Below are positions 42,204-50,708 of a DNA stretch of 64,000 nt, piece after piece (within the stretch, counting starts at the first letter, position 1; each line of letters begins with the position of its first letter). Source of the DNA: Hyphomicrobiales bacterium (GTDB lineage Bacteria; Pseudomonadota; Alphaproteobacteria; Rhizobiales; Rhizobiaceae); contig UCGV01000032.1 in the NCBI GenBank assembly GCA_900471925.1, forward strand, positions 62,001-126,000, in the 5' to 3' direction. The notes beneath the pieces were generated by a model that saw nothing but the letters and a program-made list of their open reading frames with translations, was not told where the DNA came from and made no database searches. The position numbers and the translations under genes were made by a program.

Positions 42204-43253
42204 ATGACCGAGCAGACCAGACCGGCACCAGCCGAAATCCGCGCGTTCCGCGCTGAAAATCCGAAGATGCGCGAGCGCGATATTGCTGCGCAGCTCAAGA
42301 TATCCGAAGCGGCCCTCGTCGCAGCGGAAGTCGGCATCAGCGCCGTGCGCATCGATGCCAGCGCGGTCAAGCTGCTGGAACGCGTCGCAGACCTCGGCAA
42401 AGTCATGGCTCTCTCGCGCAATGAAAGCGCCGTGCACGAGAAGATCGGCGTCTACGAAAACATCTCGGCAGGCCAGCACAATGCGATCGTGCTCGGCGAA
42501 AACATCGACCTGCGCATCTTCCCGAGCCGTTGGACGCACGCCTTTGCCGTCACCAAAAAGGACGGTGATGAAGAGCGTCTGAGTCTCCAATATTTCGACA
42601 AGACCGGCAATGCGATCCACAAGATCCACCTGCGCCCGGAATCCAATGTCGAAGCCTATCACCGCATCGTCGCTGAACTGAAGCTGGAAGACCAGAGCCA
42701 GGAATTCTCGGAAGCCGAAGCCTCCTTCGGCTCCGATGAAGACGGCGAAGTCACCCAGGAAGAGCTGCGCGACAACTGGAGCAAGCTCACCGATACGCAC
42801 GAATTCTTCGGCATGCTGAAGCGCCTGAAGATCGGCCGTCAGGCCGCCGTACGCACCGTCGGCGATGACTATGCCTGGAAGCTCGACAACGCGGCGACGG
42901 CCGAGATGATGCACGCCTCCGTCAAGTCGGGCCTGCCGATCATGTGCTTCGTTGCCAATAATGGCATCGTGCAGATCCATTCCGGCCCGATCTTCCGCGT
43001 TGAGCCGATGGGGCCTTGGATCAACATCTTCGACGAGACCTTTCACCTGCACCTGCGCCAGGACCATATCGCCGAGACCTGGGCCGTGCGCAAGCCGACC
43101 AAGGACGGCCACGTCACCTCGCTCGAAGCTTATGATGCCGATGGCAACATGATCATCCAGTTCTTCGGCAAGCGGAAGGAAGGTTCCGACGAGCGCAGCG
43201 AATGGCGCGAGATCATGGAAAACCTGCCGCGGGCCGCAAGCGTCGCCGCATAA
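42204..43253 (+). CDS. hmuS: Hemin-degrading/binding factor HmuS
   Basis: A 349-aa cytosolic haem-binding protein with two homologous halves, as in the HemS/ChuS/HmuS family (first-half MALSRNESAVHEKIGVYENIS, second-half IMCFVANNGIVQIHSGPIFRVEPMGPWINIFDETFHLHLRQDHI). It accepts haem from the HmuTUV transporter and may degrade or pass it on. AGGG precedes the ATG; 22 bp after hmuP. Confidence 0.92.
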   Translation: MTEQTRPAPAEIRAFRAENPKMRERDIAAQLKISEAALVAAEVGISAVRIDASAVKLLERVADLGKVMALSRNESAVHEKIGVYENISAGQHNAIVLGENIDLRIFPSRWTHAFAVTKKDGDEERLSLQYFDKTGNAIHKIHLRPESNVEAYHRIVAELKLEDQSQEFSEAEASFGSDEDGEVTQEELRDNWSKLTDTHEFFGMLKRLKIGRQAAVRTVGDDYAWKLDNAATAEMMHASVKSGLPIMCFVANNGIVQIHSGPIFRVEPMGPWINIFDETFHLHLRQDHIAETWAVRKPTKDGHVTSLEAYDADGNMIIQFFGKRKEGSDERSEWREIMENLPRAASVAA

Positions 43254-43264
43254 GGATCAGAGCG

Positions 43265-44188
43265 ATGACAATCCGAAACAACCTTCGCCGGCTCCGCTTC
43301 TGGGAACTGGCATTGACGGCGGCCGTCATGGCCATGCCGCTGATCCCGGCGGCACCGATCGGTAATGCATTCGTGCGCGCCGCCCATGCGCAAGACAAGA
43401 AGCTCGACACGTCACGGCTGGTTTCGGTCGGCGGTGACGTCACCGAGATCATCTATGCGCTCGGCGAGGAAGGCAGGCTGATCGCCCGCGATACCACGAG
43501 CATGTATCCGGAAGCAGCCCTCAAGCTGCCCGACGTCGGCTATATGCGCGCGCTTTCGCCGGAAGGCATTCTCGCCATGAACCCGACGGCAATCATCGCG
43601 GTTGAGGGCTCCGGTCCGCAGGAAGCGTTGAACGTTCTGAAGAATGCCAGCGTGCCCTTCGAAACCGTTCCGAACGCCTATACCCGCGACGGCATCATTG
43701 CCAAGATCGATCGTGTCGGCACTCTCCTGAACGTGCCGGACAAGGCAAAGGCGCTTGAAGAAAAGGTTGGCGCCGATCTCGATGCCGCCGTCACCGATGC
43801 CGAAAAGCGCCCAGAGGCCGAGCGCAAGCGCGTGCTCTTCATCCTCAGCGCCCAGAACGGCCGCATCATGGCGTCGGGCACCGGTACGGCTGCCGATGGC
43901 GTCATCAAGCTTGCCGGCGCGATCAATGCGGTCGGCGAATTCCCTGGCTACAAGCCGCTCACCGACGAGGCGATCATCAGCGCAAAGCCGGATGTGATCC
44001 TGATGATGGATCGCGGCGATGGCGCCGGCACCAAGAACGAGGACCTGCTCGCCCAGCCCTCGATCGCGCTGACGCCGGCCGGCGAGAAGAAGGCGATCAT
44101 CCGCATGGATGGCCTGCATCTCCTCGGCTTCGGCCCGCGCACGGCAAGCGCCGTCCGTGACCTCAACGCGGCGATCTACGGGGGCTGA
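43265..44188 (+). CDS. hmuT: Hemin ABC transporter periplasmic binding protein HmuT
   Basis: A 307-aa class-III binding protein with a signal peptide (about 1-42, ending AHAQ-DKK) and the haem-family segments RLVSVGGDVTEIIYALGEEGRLIARDTTSMYPEAA and LGFGPRTASAVRDLNAAIYG. A tyrosine near ALGEE-type loops is the likely haem ligand. I start at ATG 43265, 11 bp after hmuS; the open frame upstream is inside hmuS. Confidence 0.92.
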   Translation: MTIRNNLRRLRFWELALTAAVMAMPLIPAAPIGNAFVRAAHAQDKKLDTSRLVSVGGDVTEIIYALGEEGRLIARDTTSMYPEAALKLPDVGYMRALSPEGILAMNPTAIIAVEGSGPQEALNVLKNASVPFETVPNAYTRDGIIAKIDRVGTLLNVPDKAKALEEKVGADLDAAVTDAEKRPEAERKRVLFILSAQNGRIMASGTGTAADGVIKLAGAINAVGEFPGYKPLTDEAIISAKPDVILMMDRGDGAGTKNEDLLAQPSIALTPAGEKKAIIRMDGLHLLGFGPRTASAVRDLNAAIYGG

Positions 44189-44190
44189 CG

Positions 44191-45300
44191 ATGGCCGTTC
44201 CGGAAGCCATGATGGAAAACAGGCGATCCCTTTCGGCGGTCTTCCGCAGAAACCGGCAGGCGGGCGACAGAACCGAGCTTGCCCTGCTGGCGATCGCCTT
44301 CCTCCTCCTGGCTTCCGCCTTCGCCCTGCTTTTCTCGGTCACGACGGGAGCGTCCGACGCCTCTATTCTCGATGTCGTCAGAAACATGGCGGGCAACGAA
44401 ACGGCGCTGAGCGCTCGTGACCGCATCATCATCTTCGATATCCGCCTGCCGCGCGCTATCCTCGGCTTCCTGATCGGCGGATCACTCGCCGTCTCCGGCG
44501 CGGTCATGCAGGGCCTGTTCCGCAATCCACTCGCCGATCCCGGCCTTGTCGGCGTCTCCTCGGGCGCCGGTTTCGGCGCCGTCGTGATGATCGTGCTCGG
44601 CGGCACGATCGCAGCCCCCCTCTACCTTGCGCTCGGCATCTATGCCTTGCCGCTCGCAGCCTTCGGCGGCGGTCTGATCACCACGCTGCTGCTCTACCGG
44701 GTCGCGACCAGCCACGGCCAGACCTCGGTCGCCACGATGCTGCTTGCCGGTATTGCGCTCGGCGCGCTCACCGGTGCGCTGACGGGTGTGCTGGTCTATA
44801 TGGCGAACGACCAACAGCTGCGCGACTTGACCTTCTGGGGCATGGGTTCGCTTGCCGGCGCCACCTGGGTCAAGATATCGGCTGCCGGCCCCATCATCCT
44901 GCTCTCCTTCATCGCCCTGCCCTTCATGGCGCGCGGCTTGAATGCCATTACGCTCGGCGAAGCTGCCGCTTTCCATATGGGCGTGCCGGTACAGCGGCTG
45001 AAGAATATCGCCATCGTCACCGTTGCCGCGGCAACCGGCGCCTCGGTTGCTGTCAGCGGCGGCATCGGCTTCGTCGGCATCGTCGTGCCGCATATCCTGC
45101 GCATGGTGATCGGCCCGGATCATCGTTTCTTGTTGCCGGCCTCCGCACTGCTCGGCGGCTCGCTGCTGATCTTTGCCGATGTGCTCGCCCGCACCATCGT
45201 CGCACCGGCCGAAATGCCGATCGGCATCATAACGGCAGCCGTCGGCGGCCCGTTCTTCCTCTGGATTCTGTTGCGACAGCGCTCGCGCCTCGCCCTTTGA
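44191..45300 (+). CDS. hmuU: Hemin ABC transporter permease HmuU
   Basis: A 369-aa FecCD-family permease with about ten helices. Motifs: RLPRAILGFLIGGSLAVSGAVMQGLFRNPLADPGLVGVSSGAG near the N terminus and GGIGFVGIVVPHILRMVIGPDHRFLLPASALLGG near the C terminus. It starts 2 bp after hmuT. Confidence 0.93.
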   Translation: MAVPEAMMENRRSLSAVFRRNRQAGDRTELALLAIAFLLLASAFALLFSVTTGASDASILDVVRNMAGNETALSARDRIIIFDIRLPRAILGFLIGGSLAVSGAVMQGLFRNPLADPGLVGVSSGAGFGAVVMIVLGGTIAAPLYLALGIYALPLAAFGGGLITTLLLYRVATSHGQTSVATMLLAGIALGALTGALTGVLVYMANDQQLRDLTFWGMGSLAGATWVKISAAGPIILLSFIALPFMARGLNAITLGEAAAFHMGVPVQRLKNIAIVTVAAATGASVAVSGGIGFVGIVVPHILRMVIGPDHRFLLPASALLGGSLLIFADVLARTIVAPAEMPIGIITAAVGGPFFLWILLRQRSRLAL

Positions 45301-45310
45301 GTTTGTTTCG

Positions 45311-46114
45311 ATGATCGAAGTTTCCGGCATCAGCGTACGCCTCTCCGGCAAAACCATCGTTCACGATGTCGCCTTCACCGCGAAGGCCGGCGAACTCACC
45401 GCCATTGCCGGCCCCAATGGATCCGGCAAGACGACGACGATGAAGGCGGTTTCCGGCGAGCTGATCTATGACGGCTCGGTTCGTCTGAACGGTCAGGAAG
45501 TCCTCTCGCTGAAGCCGTGGCAGCTCGCCTCTGTCAGGGGCGTCCTGCCGCAATCGAGCGCCATCTCCTTCCCGTTCACGGTGCGCGAAATCGTCCGCAT
45601 GGGCCTGACATCGGGCCTCAACCTTCATCACGACAAGGCTGATGAAACAGCCGCCAAGGCGCTCGCATCGGTTGATCTCACCGGCTTCGAAGGGCGCTTC
45701 TATCAAGAGCTTTCGGGCGGCGAGCAACAGCGCGTGCAGCTTGCCCGCGTGCTTTGCCAGATCGCCGAGCCTGTCGTTGATGGCAAGCCCTGCTGGCTGC
45801 TGCTCGATGAACCCGTCTCCAGCCTCGACATCAGCCACCAATTGACGATCATGGCGCTGGCGCGCAATTTCTGTGAGCGCGGCGGCGGCGTGATTGCCGT
45901 CATGCACGATCTCAACTTGACGGCCCTTTTCGCCGACAGGATTGTGCTGATGAAATCCGGGCGACTGGCCGCTGAAGGCAGCGTGCGTGACGTGCTGACG
46001 GACGACACCTTGGAGTCTGTTTTCGGCTGCCGGCTGCGCGTCAACCAAGCGCCGTCAGACGGCACGCCCTTCGTGCTTGCCCACAGCGCGCTTGGCCGCC
46101 TGCCGCCGCAGTGA
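45311..46114 (+). CDS. hmuV: Hemin ABC transporter ATP-binding protein HmuV
   Basis: A 267-aa ATPase of the FepC/HmuV type: Walker A GPNGSGKTT, signature LSGGEQQRVQLAR, Walker B WLLLDEPVSSLD and switch histidine in VMHDLN. Last gene of hmuPSTUV. No clear terminator is visible directly after it. Confidence 0.93.
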   Translation: MIEVSGISVRLSGKTIVHDVAFTAKAGELTAIAGPNGSGKTTTMKAVSGELIYDGSVRLNGQEVLSLKPWQLASVRGVLPQSSAISFPFTVREIVRMGLTSGLNLHHDKADETAAKALASVDLTGFEGRFYQELSGGEQQRVQLARVLCQIAEPVVDGKPCWLLLDEPVSSLDISHQLTIMALARNFCERGGGVIAVMHDLNLTALFADRIVLMKSGRLAAEGSVRDVLTDDTLESVFGCRLRVNQAPSDGTPFVLAHSALGRLPPQ

Positions 46115-46253
46115 ACTGAGGAACCTTTCCGGCTGAAATGCGTTGTCCGCAATGATTTGGGTCAAAGCCGGGCGCTCTCTTTCGTGCCATTGATGGCGGT
46201 GACCCCGTGTGCAACCGGGCGGTGCCGACCCGCGCCCAGCAATGGAGACAGAC

Positions 46254-46598
46254 ATGGCCTATTCCCTCTTCCAGTCCAGCCGCAGCCGCCGCAACGGCGC
46301 TCTCCACAATCTCGAAGCCAGCATCGAGGACCAGATCGAAACGCTGCGCGAAGAACTCGCAGAGTTGACACAGGTGCTCGGAAAGACTTCGCGCCGCCAG
46401 GGCGAAAAATTGCGCTCGCAGGCTTCCACAAGCTATGAGGATATTCTCGGCCGCAGCGAGGATCTTCTGAACGAGCTGCAGCAAAACTACCTGCGTGGCG
46501 CAAGCGAAGTGCGCGCCACGGTCCGCCGGCACCCGCTGGCAACGGTCGGTGCCGCTGCCGCCTTCGGCCTGGTGATCGCCATGCTCGCACGCCGATAG
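46254..46598 (+). CDS. DUF883 (ElaB/YqjD-like) protein
   Basis: A 114-aa protein with a long amphipathic coiled-coil (about 20-85, SIEDQIETLREELAELTQVLGKTSRRQGEKLRSQASTSYEDI in several heptads) and a C-terminal membrane helix (HPLATVGAAAAFGLVIAMLARR), the ElaB/YgaM/YqjD layout. E. coli members are stress-induced and bind ribosomes at the membrane; that role is inferred here. Its position next to the general stress locus fits. Start at 46254 gives the normal length. Confidence 0.82.
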   Translation: MAYSLFQSSRSRRNGALHNLEASIEDQIETLREELAELTQVLGKTSRRQGEKLRSQASTSYEDILGRSEDLLNELQQNYLRGASEVRATVRRHPLATVGAAAAFGLVIAMLARR

Positions 46599-46625
46599 GC
46601 TGTTTCCCGCAGTTACCGAAGACAG

Positions 46626-46692
46626 CCTATCTCTTTGTTTCAACTCAATTCCAGACGCAAAACCGCTACGCACTTTTGCTGGAATTGCTTTA
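46626..46692. repeat. RIME1 half-element (reverse orientation)
   Basis: Contains CTATCTCTTTGTTT, CAATTCCAGACGCAAAACCG, CACTTTTGCTGGAATTGCTTTA: the reverse complement of the left half of RIME1, with conserved inverted repeats CAATTCCA / TGGAATTG. It ends just before the next gene and may carry its AGGAGG ribosome-binding site (46692-46697). Confidence 0.78.
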
Positions 46693-46701
46693 GGAGGCTC
46701 G

Positions 46702-47103
46702 ATGCTCTTCCCGATCCTGAGCCTGCTCGTAGGCAACAGCGTTCAGCGCACGGTTGAACGCACCAAGCGCAACGGCATCTTCATCGCCGTTGCGTTGCTT
46801 TTTGTGCTCACCGCCTATGCGCTCGCCGTCACTGCTGGAGCGATCTGGCTCGCCGGCATCTATGGCGCGGTTGGAGCGGCACTGTTTCTCGCTGCCTGCG
46901 CGCTTCTGATCGCCGTCATCGTCTTTGTCATCATGGCGATCATGAACCATCAGGAAGCCCGCCGCGCTCGCGAACGCCGTGCAGCCCTTGAATCGCTCGC
47001 CACCGTCGGCCTTGGCCTCGTCCGTTCCCAGCCGCTACTGACCGCCGGTATCGTCGCCGCTCTCGTTGCAGCCAACCTCGTCGGATCAAAGCGGGACGAC
47101 TGA
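46702..47103 (+). CDS. YqjE/holin-like small membrane protein
   Basis: A 133-aa product with two strong transmembrane helices (about 25-48 and 52-75, GIFIAVALLFVLTAYALAVTAGAIWLAGIYGAVGAALFLAACALLIAVIVFVIMAI), a basic/Ala-rich helix (EARRARERRAAL) and a weakly hydrophobic C terminus. It pairs with the DUF883 gene as yqjD-yqjE do in enterics. AGGAGG lies 4 bp before the ATG. Ends at a strong terminator. Confidence 0.75.
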   Translation: MLFPILSLLVGNSVQRTVERTKRNGIFIAVALLFVLTAYALAVTAGAIWLAGIYGAVGAALFLAACALLIAVIVFVIMAIMNHQEARRARERRAALESLATVGLGLVRSQPLLTAGIVAALVAANLVGSKRDD

Positions 47104-47126
47104 CGTCCTGTCTTTTCCAAGAGATA

Positions 47127-47161
47127 TGCCGCGCTCAACCCCTTGAGCGCGGCATTTTTTT
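47127..47161 (+). terminator. Strong Rho-independent terminator
   Basis: TGCCGCGCTCAA and TTGAGCGCGGCA: 12-bp perfect stem, CCCC loop, then seven T. Terminates the DUF883/YqjE-like pair. Confidence 0.93.
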
Positions 47162-47192
47162 GAACGCATCGTTGCGTGATCCTGCTGCAAAC

Positions 47193-47224
47193 AAAAAAGC
47201 CGGCGCCCCCTAAGGGCAGCCGGC
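47193..47224 (-). terminator. Terminator of nepR-ecfG
   Basis: Read on the minus strand: GCCGGC / GCCGGC outer stem with an inner GCCC / GGGC and one bulge, followed by six T. It lies 41 bp past the ecfG stop. Confidence 0.8.
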
Positions 47225-47264
47225 CTTCCTTCCTCCCACGGAAAGGCAGTGATTCACATCGGGA

Positions 47265-47819
47265 TCAGAAGGCGAAAGCCTTGGAGGTCAGCGGTGCGGA
47301 TGTGGCATCCGGGCCGAAATCCGCCTCGCCCGATATCTGCAACAGTTCCTGCAGGCGCTGGCGGGCGCGGTTCACGCGGCTCTTGATTGTGCCGACCGCG
47401 CAGCCGCAGATCTCGGCCGCTTCCTCATAGGAAAAGCCCGACGCCCCGACGAGGATGATCGCCTCGCGCTGGTCCGGAGGCAACTGGTCGAGCGCCTTCT
47501 TGAAATCCTGCAGGTCGAGCGCGCCGTATTGTGAAGGATGCGTGGCCATCGACTCGGTAAACAGGCCATCGCTGTCCTGAATCTCGCGGCCAGCCTTGCG
47601 CATCTGGCTGTACAGCTCGTTGCGCAGGATCGTGAAGAGCCAGGCCTTCATATTGGTGCCCATCTCGAAGTGATCCTGCTTGGCCCAGGCTTTCATGATG
47701 GTGTCCTGGACAAGGTCGTCGGCCCGGTCATGCCGGCCGATGAGGGATATGGCGAAAGCGCGAAGGCTTGGCAGGGCCGCCAGGAGTTCGCGCTTGAAGC
47801 TTGGTTGCGCTTTTTCCAT
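47265..47819 (-). CDS. ecfG: General stress response ECF sigma factor EcfG
   Basis: A 184-aa ECF sigma factor of the EcfG (ECF15) group: sigma-2 region RADDLVQDTIMKAWAKQDHFEMGTNMKAWLFTILRNELYSQMRK (about 32-75) and sigma-4 LPPDQREAIILVGASGFSYEEAAEICGCAVGTIKSRVNRARQRLQELL (about 115-163). It directs RNA polymerase to GGAAC-type promoters when NepR is removed by phosphorylated PhyR. It follows nepR by 10 bp and is divergent from phyR, the canonical alphaproteobacterial layout (RpoE2 in Sinorhizobium). Confidence 0.93.
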   Translation of the reverse strand: MEKAQPSFKRELLAALPSLRAFAISLIGRHDRADDLVQDTIMKAWAKQDHFEMGTNMKAWLFTILRNELYSQMRKAGREIQDSDGLFTESMATHPSQYGALDLQDFKKALDQLPPDQREAIILVGASGFSYEEAAEICGCAVGTIKSRVNRARQRLQELLQISGEADFGPDATSAPLTSKAFAF

Positions 47820-47829
47820 GCGGGTATCC

Positions 47830-48036
47830 CTATTCGGCCATCTTTGCGGAAGCCATCATTTCGACCTGATCGAGCTTTTCCAGCAGATCGAGGAAGCGAT
47901 CGGGAATGGCTTCCTCCTGCGCGGCGGCGTAAAGCGAACGCAACCTGACACCGATCTGATTGTTGGGATCCAGTATGTCGCTCGCCCGCAATTCCAGCTG
48001 ACGCTCGTCGGGTGCTTCTGTTTTCTGTGTTGTCAT
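47830..48036 (-). CDS. nepR: Anti-sigma factor NepR
   Basis: A 68-aa protein with the NepR core IGVRLRSLYAAAQEEAIPDRFLDLLEKLDQVEMMA, which binds EcfG in unstressed cells and PhyR~P under stress. I take the inner ATG (48036); an in-frame ATG at 48078 would add 14 residues and has no better ribosome-binding site. First gene of nepR-ecfG. Confidence 0.9.
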   Translation of the reverse strand: MTTQKTEAPDERQLELRASDILDPNNQIGVRLRSLYAAAQEEAIPDRFLDLLEKLDQVEMMASAKMAE

Positions 48037-48135
48037 CAATTGGTCACTTCTTGCCTGTTGTCTTGGGATGAAAGGCAATGTCTGCTGCTAATGCCAAATG
48101 GAACGGCCATCCAAGCAGTCAAGACGGTTATCTCA

Positions 48136-48161
48136 AACCGTTGACGCTTCAGATCCGTTCC
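48136..48161 (-). promoter_or_regulatory. EcfG-type promoter for nepR-ecfG
   Basis: On the minus strand GGAAC (48161-48157) is followed after 19 bp by TTT, matching GGAAC-N18/19-TT. Located about 100 bp upstream of nepR; it makes the sigma operon autoregulated. Confidence 0.7.
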
Positions 48162-48240
48162 ATTCACATGGGTCAAAACGTGACGCCCTTCCTTTGTCGG
48201 CTAGGATAATGCGACGCTGCAAAAAAAGTTCCTCACGTCC

Positions 48241-48265
48241 GGAACTTTTTTATGAAGGCCGCGTT
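48241..48265 (+). promoter_or_regulatory. EcfG-type promoter for phyR
   Basis: GGAAC (48241-48245), N16, CGTT (48262-48265), i.e. GGAAC-N18-TT. It lies 47 bp before the phyR ATG. Confidence 0.8.
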
Positions 48266-48311
48266 TTCTCGTCATTGCAGCCATTTACCGGCATGTAGAC
48301 GGGAGTTTTTA

Positions 48312-49106
48312 ATGACACTTTCCACTCGAATTGCGCCGCACCTTCCTTATCTGCGTCGCTATTCCCGCGCTCTCACCGGCACTCAGACTTCTGGCGATGC
48401 ATATGTCGCCGCCGTTCTGGAGGCGATTATCGCAGATCTCAGCATCTTTCCGGATACCGCGAACGATCGCGTCGCACTCTACAAACTGTTCACGCAACTG
48501 TTTGGTTCCACTGCGGTCGAGATTCCCGAGCCCTCTTCCCCCTATGCCTGGGAACAGCGCGCCACGCTGAACCTTTCCAAGGTTTCGCCGCTCGCAAGGC
48601 AGGCTTTCCTGCTGGCTTCGGTCGAGAATTTCCGCGTCTCCGAGATCGGCGAAATTCTGGAAATCACCGAAGACGAAACGATGCAGCTGCTCGATAGGGC
48701 ATCGCACGAAATTTCGCGCCAGGTCGCGACGGATATCATGATCATCGAGGACGAGCCGCTGATCGCAATGGATATCGAACAGATGGTCGAAAGCCTCGGC
48801 CACCGCGTCACCGGCATCGCCCGCACCCATACGGAAGCCGTCGCCCTCTACGGCAAGACGAAGCCAAGCATGGTGCTCGCCGATATCCAGCTCGCCGACG
48901 GCAGTTCCGGCATCGATGCGGTCAACGACATCCTGAAGACGTCGAGTGTTCCCGTCATCTTCATCACCGCCTTCCCCGAGAGACTGCTGACGGGAGAGCG
49001 TCCCGAGCCTACCTTCCTCGTGACCAAGCCTTTCAACCCCGACATGGTCAAGGCCCTGATCAGTCAGGCGCTTTTCTTCAACGAAAGCACCCGTGTCGCG
49101 GCCTGA
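48312..49106 (+). CDS. phyR: Stress response regulator PhyR
   Basis: A 264-aa anti-anti-sigma factor. The N-terminal half (about 1-130) is a sigma-factor mimic (LSKVSPLARQAFLLASVENFRVSEIGEILEITEDETMQLLDRA) and the C-terminal half is a receiver with DEPLIAMDIE, phosphorylatable Asp191 (VLADIQLADGSSG) and VTKPFNPD. When phosphorylated by HWE/HisKA_2 kinases it binds NepR and frees EcfG. ATG 48312 has GGGAG upstream; divergent from nepR-ecfG, with an EcfG promoter of its own. Confidence 0.94.
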   Translation: MTLSTRIAPHLPYLRRYSRALTGTQTSGDAYVAAVLEAIIADLSIFPDTANDRVALYKLFTQLFGSTAVEIPEPSSPYAWEQRATLNLSKVSPLARQAFLLASVENFRVSEIGEILEITEDETMQLLDRASHEISRQVATDIMIIEDEPLIAMDIEQMVESLGHRVTGIARTHTEAVALYGKTKPSMVLADIQLADGSSGIDAVNDILKTSSVPVIFITAFPERLLTGERPEPTFLVTKPFNPDMVKALISQALFFNESTRVAA

Positions 49107-49127
49107 AGCATGAATTTCCGCCGCACC

Positions 49128-49152
49128 GGAACTATTCCGGCATCAATACGTT
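49128..49152 (+). promoter_or_regulatory. EcfG-type promoter for the HWE kinase gene
   Basis: GGAAC (49128-49132), N16, CGTT (49149-49152), identical in geometry to the phyR promoter. It lies about 130 bp before the kinase start. Confidence 0.72.
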
Positions 49153-49280
49153 CCGGCTCTGCCGGAGCGTAGCTGCGTCCTTAACGGTTTTTGCAGCGCT
49201 TGCTTTTAAAGTGACCGGCAGTTTTGTCGGGAGGGATGACACCCTCCATATGTTCGAAGGGACTGAGGAAAGGCGGCCGC

Positions 49281-50294
49281 GTGAATACGACTGGACCATT
49301 GTCCGGAACGCCTTTCACTACCGAAGGCAAGGCGGCCGTTATGGAGCGTGCGCTCGCCAGCGCCGCTATCGCGATCCTCTATCAGGATTCGGCCCTGGCT
49401 ATCCTCTATGCTGAAAATCTGCTCCCGTATTTCCAGAAGCTCTTCATAGCCGGCGGTGATGACGTATCGCTGTTCGGCGAAGTACATGGCAAATCCCTCA
49501 TAGAGATGAAGCAGCGAGTGCTGGAAACCGGCGCTGCCAGCAATGCCGAGATCGACGTAACCATCGACGGCGAGGGTAGAATCTTCGAACTGAAAGTTCA
49601 GCGGACCGGCGAACACGGCAATTACGGCCTGCTCTCCATCATGTCGGAAATCACTGAAACGCGTCATCGCGAGAAAGTGCTGAAATCACTGCTGCGCGAG
49701 CTTTCCCATCGTTCCAAGAACCTGCTCGCCATTATTCAAGGCATTGCCACGCAGACCGCCCGCAACACGATTTCTCTCGATGTCTTCCTGGTGAAGTTCC
49801 GCGGCCGCCTCCAGTCGCTCTCGAACTCCCAGGATCTGGTGACCGATTCAAGCTGGCGCGGCGCCTTCCTCTTCGAACTCGCCGAAAAGCAGTTCGCGCC
49901 CTATTGGCCGGAAACGGCCGGCTCCGTGCCCATATCAGGGATAGATGCCCATCTGACCCCGAACGCTGCCGTGCATCTCGGCCTCGCGCTGCATGAGCTG
50001 GTCGTCAACTCCGCCTCCTACGGCGCGATTGCCGGTGGCGCAACGTCCGTGACCGTGAACTGCCGGCAGGCCAAGATTGCTGGCCGCAAGGCGATAGAGC
50101 TCGTCTGGGTGGAGACCCTTCCCGATAGCGCCGATGTGCACGAATTCAGCGAGAATAGTTTCGGCCGCACCGTGCTGGAGCGGGTTGTACCCTCCTCCGT
50201 CAACGGCAAGGCCGAGCTGACGCTGGCGCCCGGCCGCGTCGAATATCACCTGACGGTTCCGGAGACGGAATTCGAGATCCTGAAACGCGCCTGA
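49281..50294 (+). CDS. HWE-family sensor histidine kinase
   Basis: A 337-aa kinase with a PAS-like N-terminal sensor (about 20-130, ending LLSIMSEITETRHREKVLKSLL), the HWE phosphoacceptor LRELSHRSKNLLAIIQGIATQTAR, the N-box LALHELVVNSASYGAIA and the W-x-E motif of the HWE class in IELVWVETLP. No transmembrane segment, so cytosolic. I start at GTG 49281 because AGGAAAGG is 7 bp upstream; longer starts lack this. Downstream of phyR and behind an EcfG-type promoter, it probably phosphorylates PhyR or feeds back on the stress pathway. Followed by a hairpin. Confidence 0.87.
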   Translation: MNTTGPLSGTPFTTEGKAAVMERALASAAIAILYQDSALAILYAENLLPYFQKLFIAGGDDVSLFGEVHGKSLIEMKQRVLETGAASNAEIDVTIDGEGRIFELKVQRTGEHGNYGLLSIMSEITETRHREKVLKSLLRELSHRSKNLLAIIQGIATQTARNTISLDVFLVKFRGRLQSLSNSQDLVTDSSWRGAFLFELAEKQFAPYWPETAGSVPISGIDAHLTPNAAVHLGLALHELVVNSASYGAIAGGATSVTVNCRQAKIAGRKAIELVWVETLPDSADVHEFSENSFGRTVLERVVPSSVNGKAELTLAPGRVEYHLTVPETEFEILKRA

Positions 50295-50708
50295 AAAGAT
50301 CGACCGTCGAAAGCCCGGCCCAAACGGAAAAACAGCCGGTGCGAGGGCGGCGCACCGGCTGTCTTCACTCACCGGGAGGGGACCGTGAGTTCGTCCGAAT
50401 GATGTGTTGGGGGCGCGCATGTTGGGTCGATGCGGTCATCATTCGGATATCGCATTAACGATGCGCATTAAATTTGGTTCCGCCGGATCGGAAAAAAATT
50501 GGGCTTTTGTCAATTTTTTCTCAGATGGGCGGAAAACGGTGGTTGCCTCCTCCTTCTATTTACCGGGCAGGCGCTGCCTAAAGAATTATCATTGTAAATA
50601 AAATCAATTGCTTACGAAGTAAAATTGCCAAAATTTTACCGTTTGATAAATTTTTGAACCTGAGTTACGATTCCCTCACTAGCCGTTACCGATAAAGAGG
50701 GAACTTCA
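50295..50708. other. Spacer between the kinase gene and preT
   Basis: This 414-bp stretch contains the terminator at 50332-50362, then an AT-rich region with several A/T runs that should carry the preT promoter. TTTACCGTTTGATAAA at 50635-50650 weakly resembles a RutR site. No gene is supported. Confidence 0.55.
50332..50362 (+). terminator. Hairpin terminator after the HWE kinase gene
   Basis: ACAGCCGGTGCG and CGCACCGGCTGT: 12-bp perfect stem, 7-nt loop, weak tail (CTTC). Confidence 0.7.

Noticed and set aside
22754..46692. Recurring GGAATTGC-containing palindromic elements as possible CRISPR repeats
   Set aside because: They are single dispersed copies of the RIME1 intergenic element, with no regular spacing, no spacers and no cas genes.
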